64,000 nucleotides of DNA from Pelagibacterium luteolum (GTDB taxonomy: Bacteria > Pseudomonadota > Alphaproteobacteria > Rhizobiales > Devosiaceae): positions 248,001 to 312,000 of the forward strand of contig NZ_FNCS01000003.1 of NCBI RefSeq assembly GCF_900100665.1, given 5' to 3'. Below are positions 18,455 to 26,584 of the stretch, in pieces. The position numbers and the translations under genes are program-made. The first letter of the stretch is position 1. Each line of letters starts with the position of its first letter. The notes beneath the pieces were generated by a model that was not told the origin of the DNA, searched no databases, and saw only the letters and a list, made by a program, of their open reading frames with translations.

Positions 18455-18682
18455 CGATCCGGTTTACGTTGCTTTACACCGGCTAACCTTATGCCCCGGC
18501 GCGCGATGCACCATATCGCCGTCAACAGCCAGAGCCCCGGCCCACACACCGGCGACCATTAAGGGGCGGCATGTACCTACTTATCCCGGCGGGGATGCGT
18601 GGTCCCTATATTTCTAAAAATTAGTTGTTAGCGTCGAGCCCGCAGGTGCGGGTTTACGACCGCCTTTTTTGAGTTTTTCAGT

Positions 18683-19132
18683 ATGACCGCATTTGCTGCC
18701 CACGGGCCGGTTTTCGCGCTCGTAGATAATGACGTTCACTCCGCCCGCCTCATGAAGCGCGTGCTGGCATCCGTCGCCGACCACGTCGAACTTACCTGGT
18801 TGGGCGATGCCCGCCGCGCCAAACGGTCCTTGGTTGAGCTCTTCGACCAAAGAAGCGACAGCATGCCCGATCTGGTCATCGTGGACCTCAAGTCCCACTC
18901 GTCGGCCAGTGCCGATTTCGTGACCGAGATCAGGAACCATGCCAAAGCGGCGGGCGTTGCCATAGTGGCGATCGTTGAGGAGAACGCCGGGACGGAACCC
19001 GGCAGATTGCGCCACGCTGGCGCCGATGCTGTGTTCGTTCGCCACCCCGACCTCGCGGCCTATGCAGCCGAACTCGAGGCCATGACCGAATTCTGGGTGC
19101 GGGAAACCGTAACCTGGCCAATTCGGGCGTAA
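18683..19132 (+). CDS. Atypical receiver-domain protein
   Basis: A single-domain protein of 149 residues with a CheY-like fold pattern. It has an acidic pair (Asp15, Asp17 in LVDNDVHS), the phospho-acceptor position Asp68 in LVIVDLKS, and the strand VAIVAI. Two switch residues are changed: the Ser/Thr after beta-4 is Val/Glu (about residue 98), and the conserved Lys is Arg120 in VFVRHPD. It may therefore be a pseudo-receiver or signal by partner binding. There is no output domain. It is divergent from the TPR regulator gene. The upstream DNA is AT-rich with a small CCCGC/GCGGG hairpin near 18639-18652. Confidence 0.68.
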   Translation: MTAFAAHGPVFALVDNDVHSARLMKRVLASVADHVELTWLGDARRAKRSLVELFDQRSDSMPDLVIVDLKSHSSASADFVTEIRNHAKAAGVAIVAIVEENAGTEPGRLRHAGADAVFVRHPDLAAYAAELEAMTEFWVRETVTWPIRA

Positions 19133-19159
19133 CCACCGCGTCCCCGGTTGCGTCCGATA

Positions 19160-19375
19160 GGGAGGAATGTGCTCCTGAATGCGTCCCCCAAGGTCGTGTT
19201 TGTATTCATTCCTCCCGCCTCCATACGGCACCGTGGTGCCGAAAAGATCGCGGTTTGTCCCTCCCGAACCGCGAGCGCGAAGACCGGTCGTCGATAGCGT
19301 CCTCGATCGACCGGCCTTCTCGGGGAGAGGGGTAGATTTATCTCTGCCGGCTGGCCTTGCGCCGCGCCTCTCCCC
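19160..19375. ncRNA. Cluster of five strong hairpins, possible structured RNA
   Basis: This stretch of about 390 bases between genes (19133-19526) has no convincing gene. It holds consecutive inverted repeats: GGGAGGAATG 19160-19169 / 19207-19216; GGCACC 19227-19232 / GGTGCC 19235-19240; CGCGGTT 19249-19255 / 19267-19273 with a C-rich loop (TGTCCCTCCCG); CCGGTCG 19284-19290 / 19308-19314; and GGGGAGAGG 19322-19330 / 19367-19375. A sixth stem, CCGGCC/GGCCGG (19471-19495), precedes the next small gene. The CCUCCC-type loop is reminiscent of anti-Shine-Dalgarno small RNAs in Alphaproteobacteria. Strand and expression cannot be read from sequence. Confidence 0.35.
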
Positions 19376-19526
19376 ACCCTTTTCCCCAGGGTATAAACAG
19401 GGGCTTGCCAATTGAATATGGCTAACGCATTCTGCCATCTCGCGTACGGCGTTAATGTTTCGGCAATAATCCGGCCACCCTTCTTTGGCGGCCGGCAGTT
19501 TCTCGAACAGTGCGGGGAGGCCACCC

Positions 19527-19718
19527 ATGATGACCACGCCACGCCTAGTCAGCCTGACCGCCCTTGCGGCCAGCCTGTTCATCGTCGTTTTGACGATCAC
19601 TCAAGCGAATGGACTAACCGTTTCACATCAACCATCGATCGAAGTCATATCGTGCGTACAGGGTAGCCTGGCTTGCGATATCGATGGGATGACAGTGCAA
19701 GCCGCTCTGGCACACTGA
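19527..19718 (+). CDS. Small membrane-anchored or secreted protein of unknown function
   Basis: A 63-residue reading frame with a strong ribosome site (GGGGAGG, 6 bases before ATG 19527). Residues 6-24 (RLVSLTALAASLFIVVLTI) form one hydrophobic segment, either a signal peptide or a membrane anchor. A short tail with two cysteines (SCVQGSLACD) follows. I do not recognise the family. A longer frame from 19485 includes the ribosome site itself and is not the start. It follows the hairpin cluster and precedes the trehalose genes, and nothing ties it to either. Confidence 0.5.
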   Translation: MMTTPRLVSLTALAASLFIVVLTITQANGLTVSHQPSIEVISCVQGSLACDIDGMTVQAALAH

Positions 19719-20015
19719 ATTGCGCATATGAAGGGACGACAATCCCTACGAGGCATAGTGGAACGAGATATGATTTCGCACCGGCACGGACCGCTATCTG
19801 TGCCGGCGCTTCCGGCTGCGGCGACTAAACATTAGGCCCGCCGCTTGCGTGAGGTGGGACCCGGCCATGCGCGCAATCGGCTTGCTCTCACACCAGCTTG
19901 TGCCACCATCTGACATCACACCGGGCCGCTTCGGCATACTCTGCAGGGCCGGAACTCTTTGCCCAACGGGGCATTGAACAGATGGAGTGTTACGCAACAA
20001 CCGTTTTCGAGGGTC
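19719..20015. other. 297-bp intergenic region before otsB
   Basis: No gene is supported here. It contains an inverted repeat CCGGCAC 19781-19787 / GTGCCGG 19800-19806. I looked for an EcfG promoter for the trehalose genes. GGAAC occurs twice (19771 and 19951), but neither is followed by CGTT at 16-17 bases. Confidence 0.5.
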
Positions 20016-20816
20016 ATGCCTGACAATATTTCCGCCATCCTTTCCGCCAGCGCGGGACCGGTGGCGATATTTACCGACTTCGATGGTACTTTGGTGGAGA
20101 TAGCCCCAAGTCCAGACGCTGTTATCGTGCCCGCCGACCTGCCCCAAAGGTTGGAGCGGCTGTATGGGGCGCTCGATGGCGCTCTTGCGGTCATAACCGG
20201 ACGGACAATCGCCGACATCGAGGGCTTTTTGCCCCACCAGGATTTTTCCGTCACGGGCAGCCACGGCGCCGAGCGGCGCCATGATGGCGAAATCGAGGAC
20301 CCCGACCCCGATCATATCGCCGGCGCCCGCCACATAGCGAAGGCGCTGACCCACCATCTCGGCGAAGAAGCCGGGATTTTGATTGAACCCAAACCGACGG
20401 GTGTGGCCGTCCATTATCGCGCCGCTCCGGAAAAACGCGCGGAAGTCGAGCGAATCGTCGAACGCGCTGTCGCCGGGGTCAGTGGCTTTCACGTCATCGA
20501 GGGCAAGAAGGTCGTCGAAGCTCGCCCGGTTGGAACGGATAAAGGCGAAGCCATCCGCGCGTTGATGACCATCGTCCCGTTCAAGGGTCGAACGCCGGTT
20601 TTTATCGGCGACGATGTAAGCGACGAGGATGGTTTTATCGCCGCTACAGATTTAGGCGGCTTCGGTATCAAGGTCGGACAGGGCGAAACGGCGGCACGGT
20701 TCAACCTCGCCGGCACAGCTGAGGTGCACGCCTATCTCGACGCGTTGGCCGAGCGGATAGCGGCAAGGGCCGCCAACCAGCCAGCCCAGTCCCAAGAGGA
20801 AAGCATGGTCAAATGA
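20016..20816 (+). CDS. otsB: Trehalose-6-phosphate phosphatase
   Basis: HAD-family phosphatase that releases trehalose from trehalose-6-phosphate, a compatible-solute and stress-protection pathway. The nucleophile motif is TDFDGTL (DFDGTL at residues 20-25), and the C-terminal acidic motif is GDDVSDEDGF; both are diagnostic. The cap domain carries the substrate-binding SHGAE segment. I chose ATG 20016 (266 residues); a TTG at 19959 would add an unlikely 19-residue leader. It overlaps otsA by ATGA (20813-20816), so the pair is translationally coupled, phosphatase first. Confidence 0.93.
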   Translation: MPDNISAILSASAGPVAIFTDFDGTLVEIAPSPDAVIVPADLPQRLERLYGALDGALAVITGRTIADIEGFLPHQDFSVTGSHGAERRHDGEIEDPDPDHIAGARHIAKALTHHLGEEAGILIEPKPTGVAVHYRAAPEKRAEVERIVERAVAGVSGFHVIEGKKVVEARPVGTDKGEAIRALMTIVPFKGRTPVFIGDDVSDEDGFIAATDLGGFGIKVGQGETAARFNLAGTAEVHAYLDALAERIAARAANQPAQSQEESMVK

Positions 20817-22345
20817 GCCGCCTGGTAATTGTTTCCAACCGCATACCGGGAAAGTCGCCGGCTGCAGGTGGGCTTGCTGTCGCGCTGAAGAAAACCCTCT
20901 CGGCGCGCGATGGCTTCTGGTTCGGCTGGTCCGGCGCTTTTGCGGAATCGCCGGAGAAAAAAGCGCGATTTGAAACCGTTGATGGCCTGCAGATTGGCGC
21001 GATCGACCTTACGCGTTCCGATCATCAAAGCTACTACGCCGGATTTTCCAACTCGATCCTGTGGCCGGCGTTTCATCTCCGGCTCGATCTCACCGACATC
21101 CAGTCGCACTGGTACGAAGGCTATCGCGGTGTGAATGCACAGTTCGCAGATGCGCTTATTCCGCACCTCAAGCGCGACGATGTCATCTGGGTCCATGACT
21201 ATCATCTCATCCCTCTGGCTACGGAATTGCGCCGCCGAAACATACGCAACAGGATCGGCTTTTATCTCCACATTCCGTTTCCGACCCCCGATGCGCTCAA
21301 CGCAATCCCACACCACGAGGATTTGCTGAACGATCTCATGGCCTACGACCTTGTGGGCCTGCAGGCTCAGCGCGACGTTGCCGCGTTCAATGAATTCATC
21401 GCTCATGAGGAAATGGTGCGGGCCGGCGGCGGAACCCCGTTCCACTTCGATACTGGCAGCACAATCATAAAAGCTTTCCCCATCGGATCAGACCCCGACG
21501 CGTTCGCAAAGCTCGCCGTCAGCCCCAACGCGCAAAAGATGTACAAAAAGGTCGAGCGCGCCATGAATGGGCGTTCGATGCTTCTGGGTGTCGATCGGCT
21601 GGATTATTCCAAGGGGCTCCCGCAGCGCATTCAATCTTATGAAAAACTGCTGGAAAACAACGCGAACCTGCGCCGCGCCGTCCATATGATCCAGATCGCC
21701 CCGCCCTCTCGCGATACGATCAAGGAATATCAGATCATCTCCGACGAACTCGACACCGCAGTGGGGCGCGTTACGGGGCGTTTTGCGGAGCCCGATTGGT
21801 TGCCGATCACCTATGTGAAGCGAGCCTATGCGCAAGCGTCTTTGGCTGGCCTTTATCGACTCGCGAAGGTCGGACTGGTGACGCCGCTCCGCGATGGTAT
21901 GAACCTCGTGGCGCATGAATATGTAGGCTCACAGGACCCCGAGGATCCCGGCGTTCTCGTTCTCTCCCGCTTTGCCGGCGCAGCAGAGATTTTCCACGAC
22001 GCCTTGCTCATCAACCCGTTCGATTCCGACGAGACCGCCGAAGCCATGCGGCGGGCGGTGACCATGCCGCTCGACGAGCGCAAGGCGCGTTGGACGAGCC
22101 TGATGGCCGCAGCGCGCGAGCACAATGTGGACAATTGGGCAGACAGTTTCCTCGATGCCCTTGGAGATGGCGGCGAGACTCGCTCGACATCCGATAATGG
22201 CGACGATGACAGCAGTGAGCGCCTCGATACCGAACTTCTGCCGCGGTCGGGCACGCTGGGAACGGGCTCAACCATGCCGATCGAGCGTCCGAGCAATGCC
22301 CGCGCTCTCCTGCCATGGCTCCGCTCGATCTTTTCGGGCGCATGA
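20813..22345 (+). CDS. otsA: Trehalose-6-phosphate synthase
   Basis: Retaining GT20 glycosyltransferase that makes trehalose-6-phosphate from UDP-glucose and glucose-6-phosphate. Clear blocks are LVIVSNRIPG, GFFWFGWSG-like GFWFGWSGAF, VWVHDYHL, FYLHIPFPTPD, GVDRLDYSKGLPQRI and LRDGMNLVAHEYVG. The catalytic core ends near residue 450. The last 60 residues are an unusual acidic, Ser/Thr/Asp-rich linker (STSDNGDDDSSER) ending in an amphipathic helix (NARALLPWLRSIF). Most alphaproteobacterial OtsA proteins lack such a tail. It follows otsB with a 4-bp overlap. Confidence 0.95.
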   Translation: MSRLVIVSNRIPGKSPAAGGLAVALKKTLSARDGFWFGWSGAFAESPEKKARFETVDGLQIGAIDLTRSDHQSYYAGFSNSILWPAFHLRLDLTDIQSHWYEGYRGVNAQFADALIPHLKRDDVIWVHDYHLIPLATELRRRNIRNRIGFYLHIPFPTPDALNAIPHHEDLLNDLMAYDLVGLQAQRDVAAFNEFIAHEEMVRAGGGTPFHFDTGSTIIKAFPIGSDPDAFAKLAVSPNAQKMYKKVERAMNGRSMLLGVDRLDYSKGLPQRIQSYEKLLENNANLRRAVHMIQIAPPSRDTIKEYQIISDELDTAVGRVTGRFAEPDWLPITYVKRAYAQASLAGLYRLAKVGLVTPLRDGMNLVAHEYVGSQDPEDPGVLVLSRFAGAAEIFHDALLINPFDSDETAEAMRRAVTMPLDERKARWTSLMAAAREHNVDNWADSFLDALGDGGETRSTSDNGDDDSSERLDTELLPRSGTLGTGSTMPIERPSNARALLPWLRSIFSGA

Positions 22346-22348
22346 TAC

Positions 22349-22377
22349 AAAAAAGGCGCCGGATATTTCCGACGCCT
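22349..22377 (-). terminator. Rho-independent terminator for the minus-strand gene at 22401
   Basis: On the minus strand an imperfect stem (GGCG-T-CGGA pairing with TCCG-G-CGCC, one mismatch) is followed by TTTTTT (the A run at 22349-22354 on +). It lies between the converging otsA and 22401 genes. On + it has no U run, so it serves mainly the minus gene. Confidence 0.65.
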
Positions 22378-22400
22378 CTTCATTGAAACTGTTGTGAAGC

Positions 22401-22778
22401 TTACGCCCCGGGAACACCTTCAGCAGGCGTAGTCACGTCTTCGCCGGCAGGTGTTTCGGCTTCAGGCGTAACTTCCGTCGGAGCAACGGGCTCAGCAGGA
22501 GCATCGTCAACGGCCGAGTCGGTTGGCGCAGGCGTCGGCAGGTTTTCAAGTGCCTCGCCTTCGGTCACCGGCGCATCAACGGCATCGGTGTCTTCAATGG
22601 TGGCGCCACCATCAGTCGTTGTCGGGGTTTCGTCATAGGTGGCCGTGAAAAACCAGATCGCCAGGGCGAACAGCACCACGATCCCTATAAGCCCGAAAAT
22701 GAGCGCGCGGGAGTTTTCCTTGCGAGCGTTGCCTTGTCGAACTTCAGTCGTATTGAGATGTGGATCAGGATCGGTCAT
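22401..22778 (-). CDS. Single-pass membrane protein with acidic Pro/Thr/Glu-rich periplasmic tail
   Basis: A 125-residue protein of unknown function. A short polar N-terminus is followed by one membrane helix (ALIFGLIGIVVLFALAIWFF, residues about 25-44). The remaining roughly 80 residues are low-complexity and strongly acidic (Pro, Thr, Ala, Glu, Asp), probably disordered in the periplasm. ATG 22778 has a GAGGG ribosome site; TTG 22790 is less likely. A perfect EcfG-type promoter lies 78-102 bp upstream on the same strand, so stress induction is likely. The role is unknown. Confidence 0.7.
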   Translation of the reverse strand: MTDPDPHLNTTEVRQGNARKENSRALIFGLIGIVVLFALAIWFFTATYDETPTTTDGGATIEDTDAVDAPVTEGEALENLPTPAPTDSAVDDAPAEPVAPTEVTPEAETPAGEDVTTPAEGVPGA

Positions 22779-22855
22779 TTCATCCCTCAAGGTTGAAAAA
22801 TATAAGCTTTTGAAAAGTCCATAATCATGCGGGCGCTCGGCGCCTCAGCCGTGAT

Positions 22856-22880
22856 AACGTTCTTACGGGATCTCCGTTCC
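22856..22880 (-). promoter_or_regulatory. EcfG (general stress sigma) promoter, minus strand
   Basis: Read on the minus strand: GGAAC (22880-22876), 16 bases, then CGTT (22859-22856, continuing AT). This is an exact match to GGAAC-N16-CGTT. It points at the membrane protein gene starting at 22778 and predicts a leader of about 70 nt. Confidence 0.7.
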
Positions 22881-22974
22881 AGATCGCACATGCATCAATT
22901 TTAGGCAGGCGGTCAAAACGGTGCAGCAGTGATGCAATCCTTCTTGCATGACGCCGAATGTGGCGACATATTGG

Positions 22975-22996
22975 TTTTTGTCCATTTGGTCTAAAA
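22975..22996. promoter_or_regulatory. Palindromic operator candidate before the purine importer (site 1)
   Basis: Pattern TTTT-TG-TCCA-TT-TGGT-CT-AAAA, ending 10 bases before the ABC ATPase start codon. It shares the layout TTTT-N3-CCA-N2-TGGTC-N-AAAATT with a site at 39868-39889 in the uraH/puuE divergent promoter. The shared regulator is inferred. Confidence 0.55.
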
Positions 22997-23006
22997 TTGG
23001 CGCACG

Positions 23007-24542
23007 ATGATCTCAACCGGCCCTGAACCTCTACTGACGCTGAAAGGGCTGACCAAGTCGTTCGGCACATTCAAGGCCAATGATGCCGTAGATCTCGAGA
23101 TATTCCCGGGCGAAATCCATGCCCTACTGGGCGAGAACGGCGCCGGGAAATCCACCTTCGTCAAAATGCTCTACGGCGCATTGCAGCCCGACGCGGGCGA
23201 AATGATCTGGCGCGGCAAGGCCGTGACGATCCCCAATCCCGCCTATGCCCGCCAGCTCGGGATCGGGATGGTGTTCCAGCACTTTTCCCTTTTCGAAGCG
23301 CTGACGGTTGCCGAAAACGTGGCTGTCGCGCTTCCGGGCGATACGCCACTCAAAAAGGTGGCCGCCGATCTCGAAGCGGTATCGCGCGAATATGGATTGC
23401 CTCTCAAAGCCGGCGCGCATGTGCACGACTTATCGGTGGGCGAACGCCAGCGGATCGAAATCGTCCGCTGCCTTTTGGGTCACCCCGATCTTGTCATCAT
23501 GGACGAGCCCACTTCGGTGCTCACGCCGCAAGAGGTAGACGACCTCTTCACAGTGCTTCGCCAGCTCGCCTCCGAGGGCAAGGCGATCCTCTACATCTCT
23601 CATAAGCTCGAAGAGGTTCGCGCGCTGTGTGAGCGCGCGACGATCCTGCGGCAGGGGAAAATCGTCGGCACTTGCATCCCGCGTGAAGAGACTGCGGCAT
23701 CTATCGCGAAGATGATGGTCGGCGCCGACATTCATCAGATCCGTCCGTCAAAAGCGCGTTCGCAATCGGCACAGCCCGTTCTTTCGATCCGCGGCCTGTC
23801 CATGGATTCCCGCGAAGTATTCGGCACACGCCTCAAGGACGTGAACCTTGACCTCTACCCCGGCGAGATCGTTGGCATTGCCGGCATTGCGGGCAACGGC
23901 CAATCGGAGCTGTTCGATGTTATCTCGGGCGAACGTCTGGCTGGCAGACCTGAACAAGTGATGCTCTTCGGGCACCCCGCAGGTCATGAGGACATTTCGG
24001 CGCGTCGCGCCCGGGGCGCGGTTTTCATTTCCGAGGAACGCCTCGGCCACGCCACCGTGCCGACGCTGTCGCTAAGCGAGAATGTGATTTTGACCCGCTA
24101 CCGGGTCAACCCTGGCCTGAAATCGGGCCTCTTTCTCAATCGCGGCCTGGCCAAATCGCTGCTCGGCACGATCGTTGAAAAGCTCGACGTGCGCAAAAGC
24201 GCGGAGGATCCGGCAGCGCAGTCACTTTCTGGCGGCAATCTACAAAAATTCATAATCGGGCGCGAAGTGCTCGAAGACCCAAAGCTCATTATTGTCAACC
24301 AGCCGACATGGGGCGTCGATGCCGGCTCCGCCGCCCGCATCCGCCAGACTCTTGTCGATTTGGCGGAATCGGGCGCCGCGATCCTCGTCATCAGTCAGGA
24401 TCTCGATGAACTGTTCGAGTTCACCGATCGCCTTGCCGCGATCGCGGAGGGCCAGCTCTCCGCATTCGAACCTGTCGCCGAAACCAATCGCAACGCCATC
24501 GGGCTCAAGATGTCAGGTGCGTTTTCCGGAGTTCCCGCATGA
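23007..24542 (+). CDS. Nucleoside/purine-type ABC importer, ATP-binding protein
   Basis: Duplicated ABC ATPase (511 residues) of the sugar/nucleoside class that works with BMP-type binding proteins. The first domain has Walker A GENGAGKST, signature LSVGERQRIEI and Walker B LVIMDEPTS. The second is degenerate as usual in this class: its Walker A is GIAGNGQSE, followed by signature LSGGNLQKFIIGR and VNQPTWGVD. It heads a four-gene transporter operon, overlapping the permease gene as ATGA. The ATG at 23007 has no clear ribosome site and lies just after a palindromic site, so the transcript may have a very short leader. Purine substrate is inferred from the neighbouring catabolic genes. Confidence 0.9.
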   Translation: MISTGPEPLLTLKGLTKSFGTFKANDAVDLEIFPGEIHALLGENGAGKSTFVKMLYGALQPDAGEMIWRGKAVTIPNPAYARQLGIGMVFQHFSLFEALTVAENVAVALPGDTPLKKVAADLEAVSREYGLPLKAGAHVHDLSVGERQRIEIVRCLLGHPDLVIMDEPTSVLTPQEVDDLFTVLRQLASEGKAILYISHKLEEVRALCERATILRQGKIVGTCIPREETAASIAKMMVGADIHQIRPSKARSQSAQPVLSIRGLSMDSREVFGTRLKDVNLDLYPGEIVGIAGIAGNGQSELFDVISGERLAGRPEQVMLFGHPAGHEDISARRARGAVFISEERLGHATVPTLSLSENVILTRYRVNPGLKSGLFLNRGLAKSLLGTIVEKLDVRKSAEDPAAQSLSGGNLQKFIIGREVLEDPKLIIVNQPTWGVDAGSAARIRQTLVDLAESGAAILVISQDLDELFEFTDRLAAIAEGQLSAFEPVAETNRNAIGLKMSGAFSGVPA

Positions 24543-25633
24543 GGCTCGAACTCGTCAAACGCGGCAATCCTTCAAAGACTTTGCGTTTTTTTTCGCCTCT
24601 GATCGGTCTTGCGCTGGCCGTGTTCACCGGCGCCATCATGTTCGCGATCCTGGGCAAGAACCCGCTCGAAGCGCTCTATGTCTATTTCATCGAGCCGCTC
24701 ACCGAACTCTGGTCGGTCCACGAACTGCTGATCAAGGCCGCCCCGCTTATCCTCATGGGGGCCGGGCTGTCGATCTGCTATCTCTCGAACAACTGGAATA
24801 TCGGCGCCGAGGGCCAGTTCATCATGGGCGCCCTGGCTGGGTCGATATTCCCCGTGCTGTTCACCGATATGCAGGGGCCCATCGTCCTGCCGCTGATGCT
24901 GACCTTCGCCATTGTCGGCGGCGCCCTCTGGGCCGGCATACCGGCGCTGCTCAAGGCAAAGTTCAACACAAACGAAATTCTCGTTTCCCTGATGCTCGTC
25001 TATGTCGCCGAGCTGATCCTCGACTATCTCGTGCGCGGCCCCTGGCGAAACCCTGCGGGCATGAACTTCCCCGAATCCGTCCGCTTCCACCAATTCGCCC
25101 GCATCCCCGAACTAATGCCCGCCGATGGCCGCGCCAATTGGGGTTTCGTCATAGCCATCCTCGTCGCCATAGCCCTCTGGGTGATGCTCAGCAGGACGCT
25201 TAAGGGTTTCGAGATCAAGGTGCTCGGCACCAGCCCCCGCGCCGGACGCTTCGCAGGGTTTGACGCCAAAAAGATGGTGTTCTTCTCCTTCCTCATCGCA
25301 GGCGCCTGCGCCGGGCTGGCCGGAATCATCGAGGTCGCCGGCGCGTCGGGCCAATTGCGCCCGATCATTTCGCCCGGCTATGGCTTTACCGCCATCATCG
25401 TCGCCTTCCTTGGGCGCCTGAACCCACTCGGCGTCATCGTCGCCGGTCTCGTACTCGCGTTGACCTATCTCGGCGGCGAGGCAGCGCAGATTTCACTCGG
25501 CCTCTCCGACAAGGTGGCGCGCGTCTTCCAGGGCGCCCTGCTCCTTTACATCCTCGCCTGCGATACGCTTATCCACTACCGCATCCGCTTCGTGCCGACG
25601 CCCAAAGCCCAGGGGAGCGCTGCCGATGTCTGA
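24539..25633 (+). CDS. ABC importer permease 1 (BMP/nucleoside type)
   Basis: Integral membrane permease of 364 residues, BPD_transp_2 family. Hydrophobic segments run through the protein, for example PLIGLALAVFTGAIMFAIL and LVLALTYLGG. The conserved cytoplasmic loop (LGTSPRAGRFAGFDAKK) that contacts the ATPase is present. The family phrase AGAGLSICYLSNNWNIGAEGQ is recognisable as MGAGLSICYLSNNWNIGAEG. It overlaps the ATPase gene upstream by 4 bp and the second permease gene downstream by 8 bp. Confidence 0.9.
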   Translation: MRLELVKRGNPSKTLRFFSPLIGLALAVFTGAIMFAILGKNPLEALYVYFIEPLTELWSVHELLIKAAPLILMGAGLSICYLSNNWNIGAEGQFIMGALAGSIFPVLFTDMQGPIVLPLMLTFAIVGGALWAGIPALLKAKFNTNEILVSLMLVYVAELILDYLVRGPWRNPAGMNFPESVRFHQFARIPELMPADGRANWGFVIAILVAIALWVMLSRTLKGFEIKVLGTSPRAGRFAGFDAKKMVFFSFLIAGACAGLAGIIEVAGASGQLRPIISPGYGFTAIIVAFLGRLNPLGVIVAGLVLALTYLGGEAAQISLGLSDKVARVFQGALLLYILACDTLIHYRIRFVPTPKAQGSAADV

Positions 25634-26561
25634 CGCAACGCTGATCCTGATCCAGGCCGTCCTTCTCACCATTTCCACTGCTGCGACTCCACTCCTGCTT
25701 GCCGCCATCGGAGAGCTCGTCGTCGAGCGCTCGGGCGTTCTCAATCTCGGCGTCGAGGGCATGATGGTTATGGGGGCGATCGGTGGTTTCATCGGCATGA
25801 TTGTCACCGGCAATCCCTATATCGGCGCTGTCGTCGGAGTATTGTTCGGCATGGCGCTGTCGCTGCTCTTTGCCGTCCTCACGCTGACCCTCGCCACCAA
25901 TCAGGTCGCCACCGGCCTTGCTCTTACAATATTGGGCCTTGGCCTTTCGGGCCTGATCGGCGAACCCTATGTCGGTCGCTCCGCCGTGCGCATGCCCGTG
26001 CTCAATATCCCCGGCCTTACCGACCTCCCCATCATCGGACGCCTGCTGTTCGGGCAGGACCTGATCTTTTACATATCGATCGCGCTAATCGTCGGGGTTG
26101 CGTGGTTCCTGTTCCGCACACCGTCCGGTCTGAAGCTCCGTGCCATCGGCGACAACCCGCAATCGGCCCACGCGCTGGGCATAAAAGTCATCCGCACCCG
26201 GTATCTCGCCGTCCTGTTCGGCGGCGCGTGTGCAGGTCTCGCCGGCGCGCATCTATCCCTCGTCTATACGCCGCAATGGACCGAGAACATGTCGGCCGGC
26301 CGCGGGTGGATCGCCCTGGCGCTTGTGGTTTTCGCCTCGTGGCGTCCCTTCCGCATTCTCGCCGGCGCTTATCTATTCGGCGCCGTCTCCATCGGCCAAT
26401 TGCACGCCCAGGCACTGGGAATCGGCATTCCGTCCCAGTTCCTCTCGGCCCTCCCCTATCTCGCCACCGTCATCGTTCTGGTGCTGATTTCCCAGAACCG
26501 ACGGCTGACGCTGATCAACACCCCGGCCTCGCTCGGCAAGAGCTTCGTACCGGACCGCTGA
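25626..26561 (+). CDS. ABC importer permease 2 (BMP/nucleoside type)
   Basis: Second permease of the heterodimeric channel, 311 residues and multi-pass. The start region LAAIGELVVERSGVLNLGVEGMM is the hallmark of this half of nucleoside ABC channels. The ATPase-contact loop (LRAIGDNPQSAHALGIKV) follows the membrane segment at residues about 150-170. It overlaps the first permease gene by 8 bp. The binding-protein gene begins 23 bp after its stop, so the order is ATPase, two permeases, binding protein. Confidence 0.9.
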   Translation: MSDATLILIQAVLLTISTAATPLLLAAIGELVVERSGVLNLGVEGMMVMGAIGGFIGMIVTGNPYIGAVVGVLFGMALSLLFAVLTLTLATNQVATGLALTILGLGLSGLIGEPYVGRSAVRMPVLNIPGLTDLPIIGRLLFGQDLIFYISIALIVGVAWFLFRTPSGLKLRAIGDNPQSAHALGIKVIRTRYLAVLFGGACAGLAGAHLSLVYTPQWTENMSAGRGWIALALVVFASWRPFRILAGAYLFGAVSIGQLHAQALGIGIPSQFLSALPYLATVIVLVLISQNRRLTLINTPASLGKSFVPDR

Positions 26562-26584
26562 CAATCGTCCAAAGGAAGGAAACA

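Noticed and set aside
19771-19955. EcfG promoter for otsB-otsA
   Set aside because: Two GGAAC boxes occur upstream, but neither has CGTT 16-17 bases later. Stress control of the trehalose genes is plausible but not supported here.
22791-23006. Purine or xanthine riboswitch before the importer
   Set aside because: I found no purine-aptamer core or clear multi-stem fold by eye. A covariance-model search would settle it. The palindrome explains control more simply.
26102-26584. N-terminal extension of the BMP binding protein
   Set aside because: The open frame continues upstream inside the permease gene in another frame. The signal peptide and ribosome site at 26585 fix the start.
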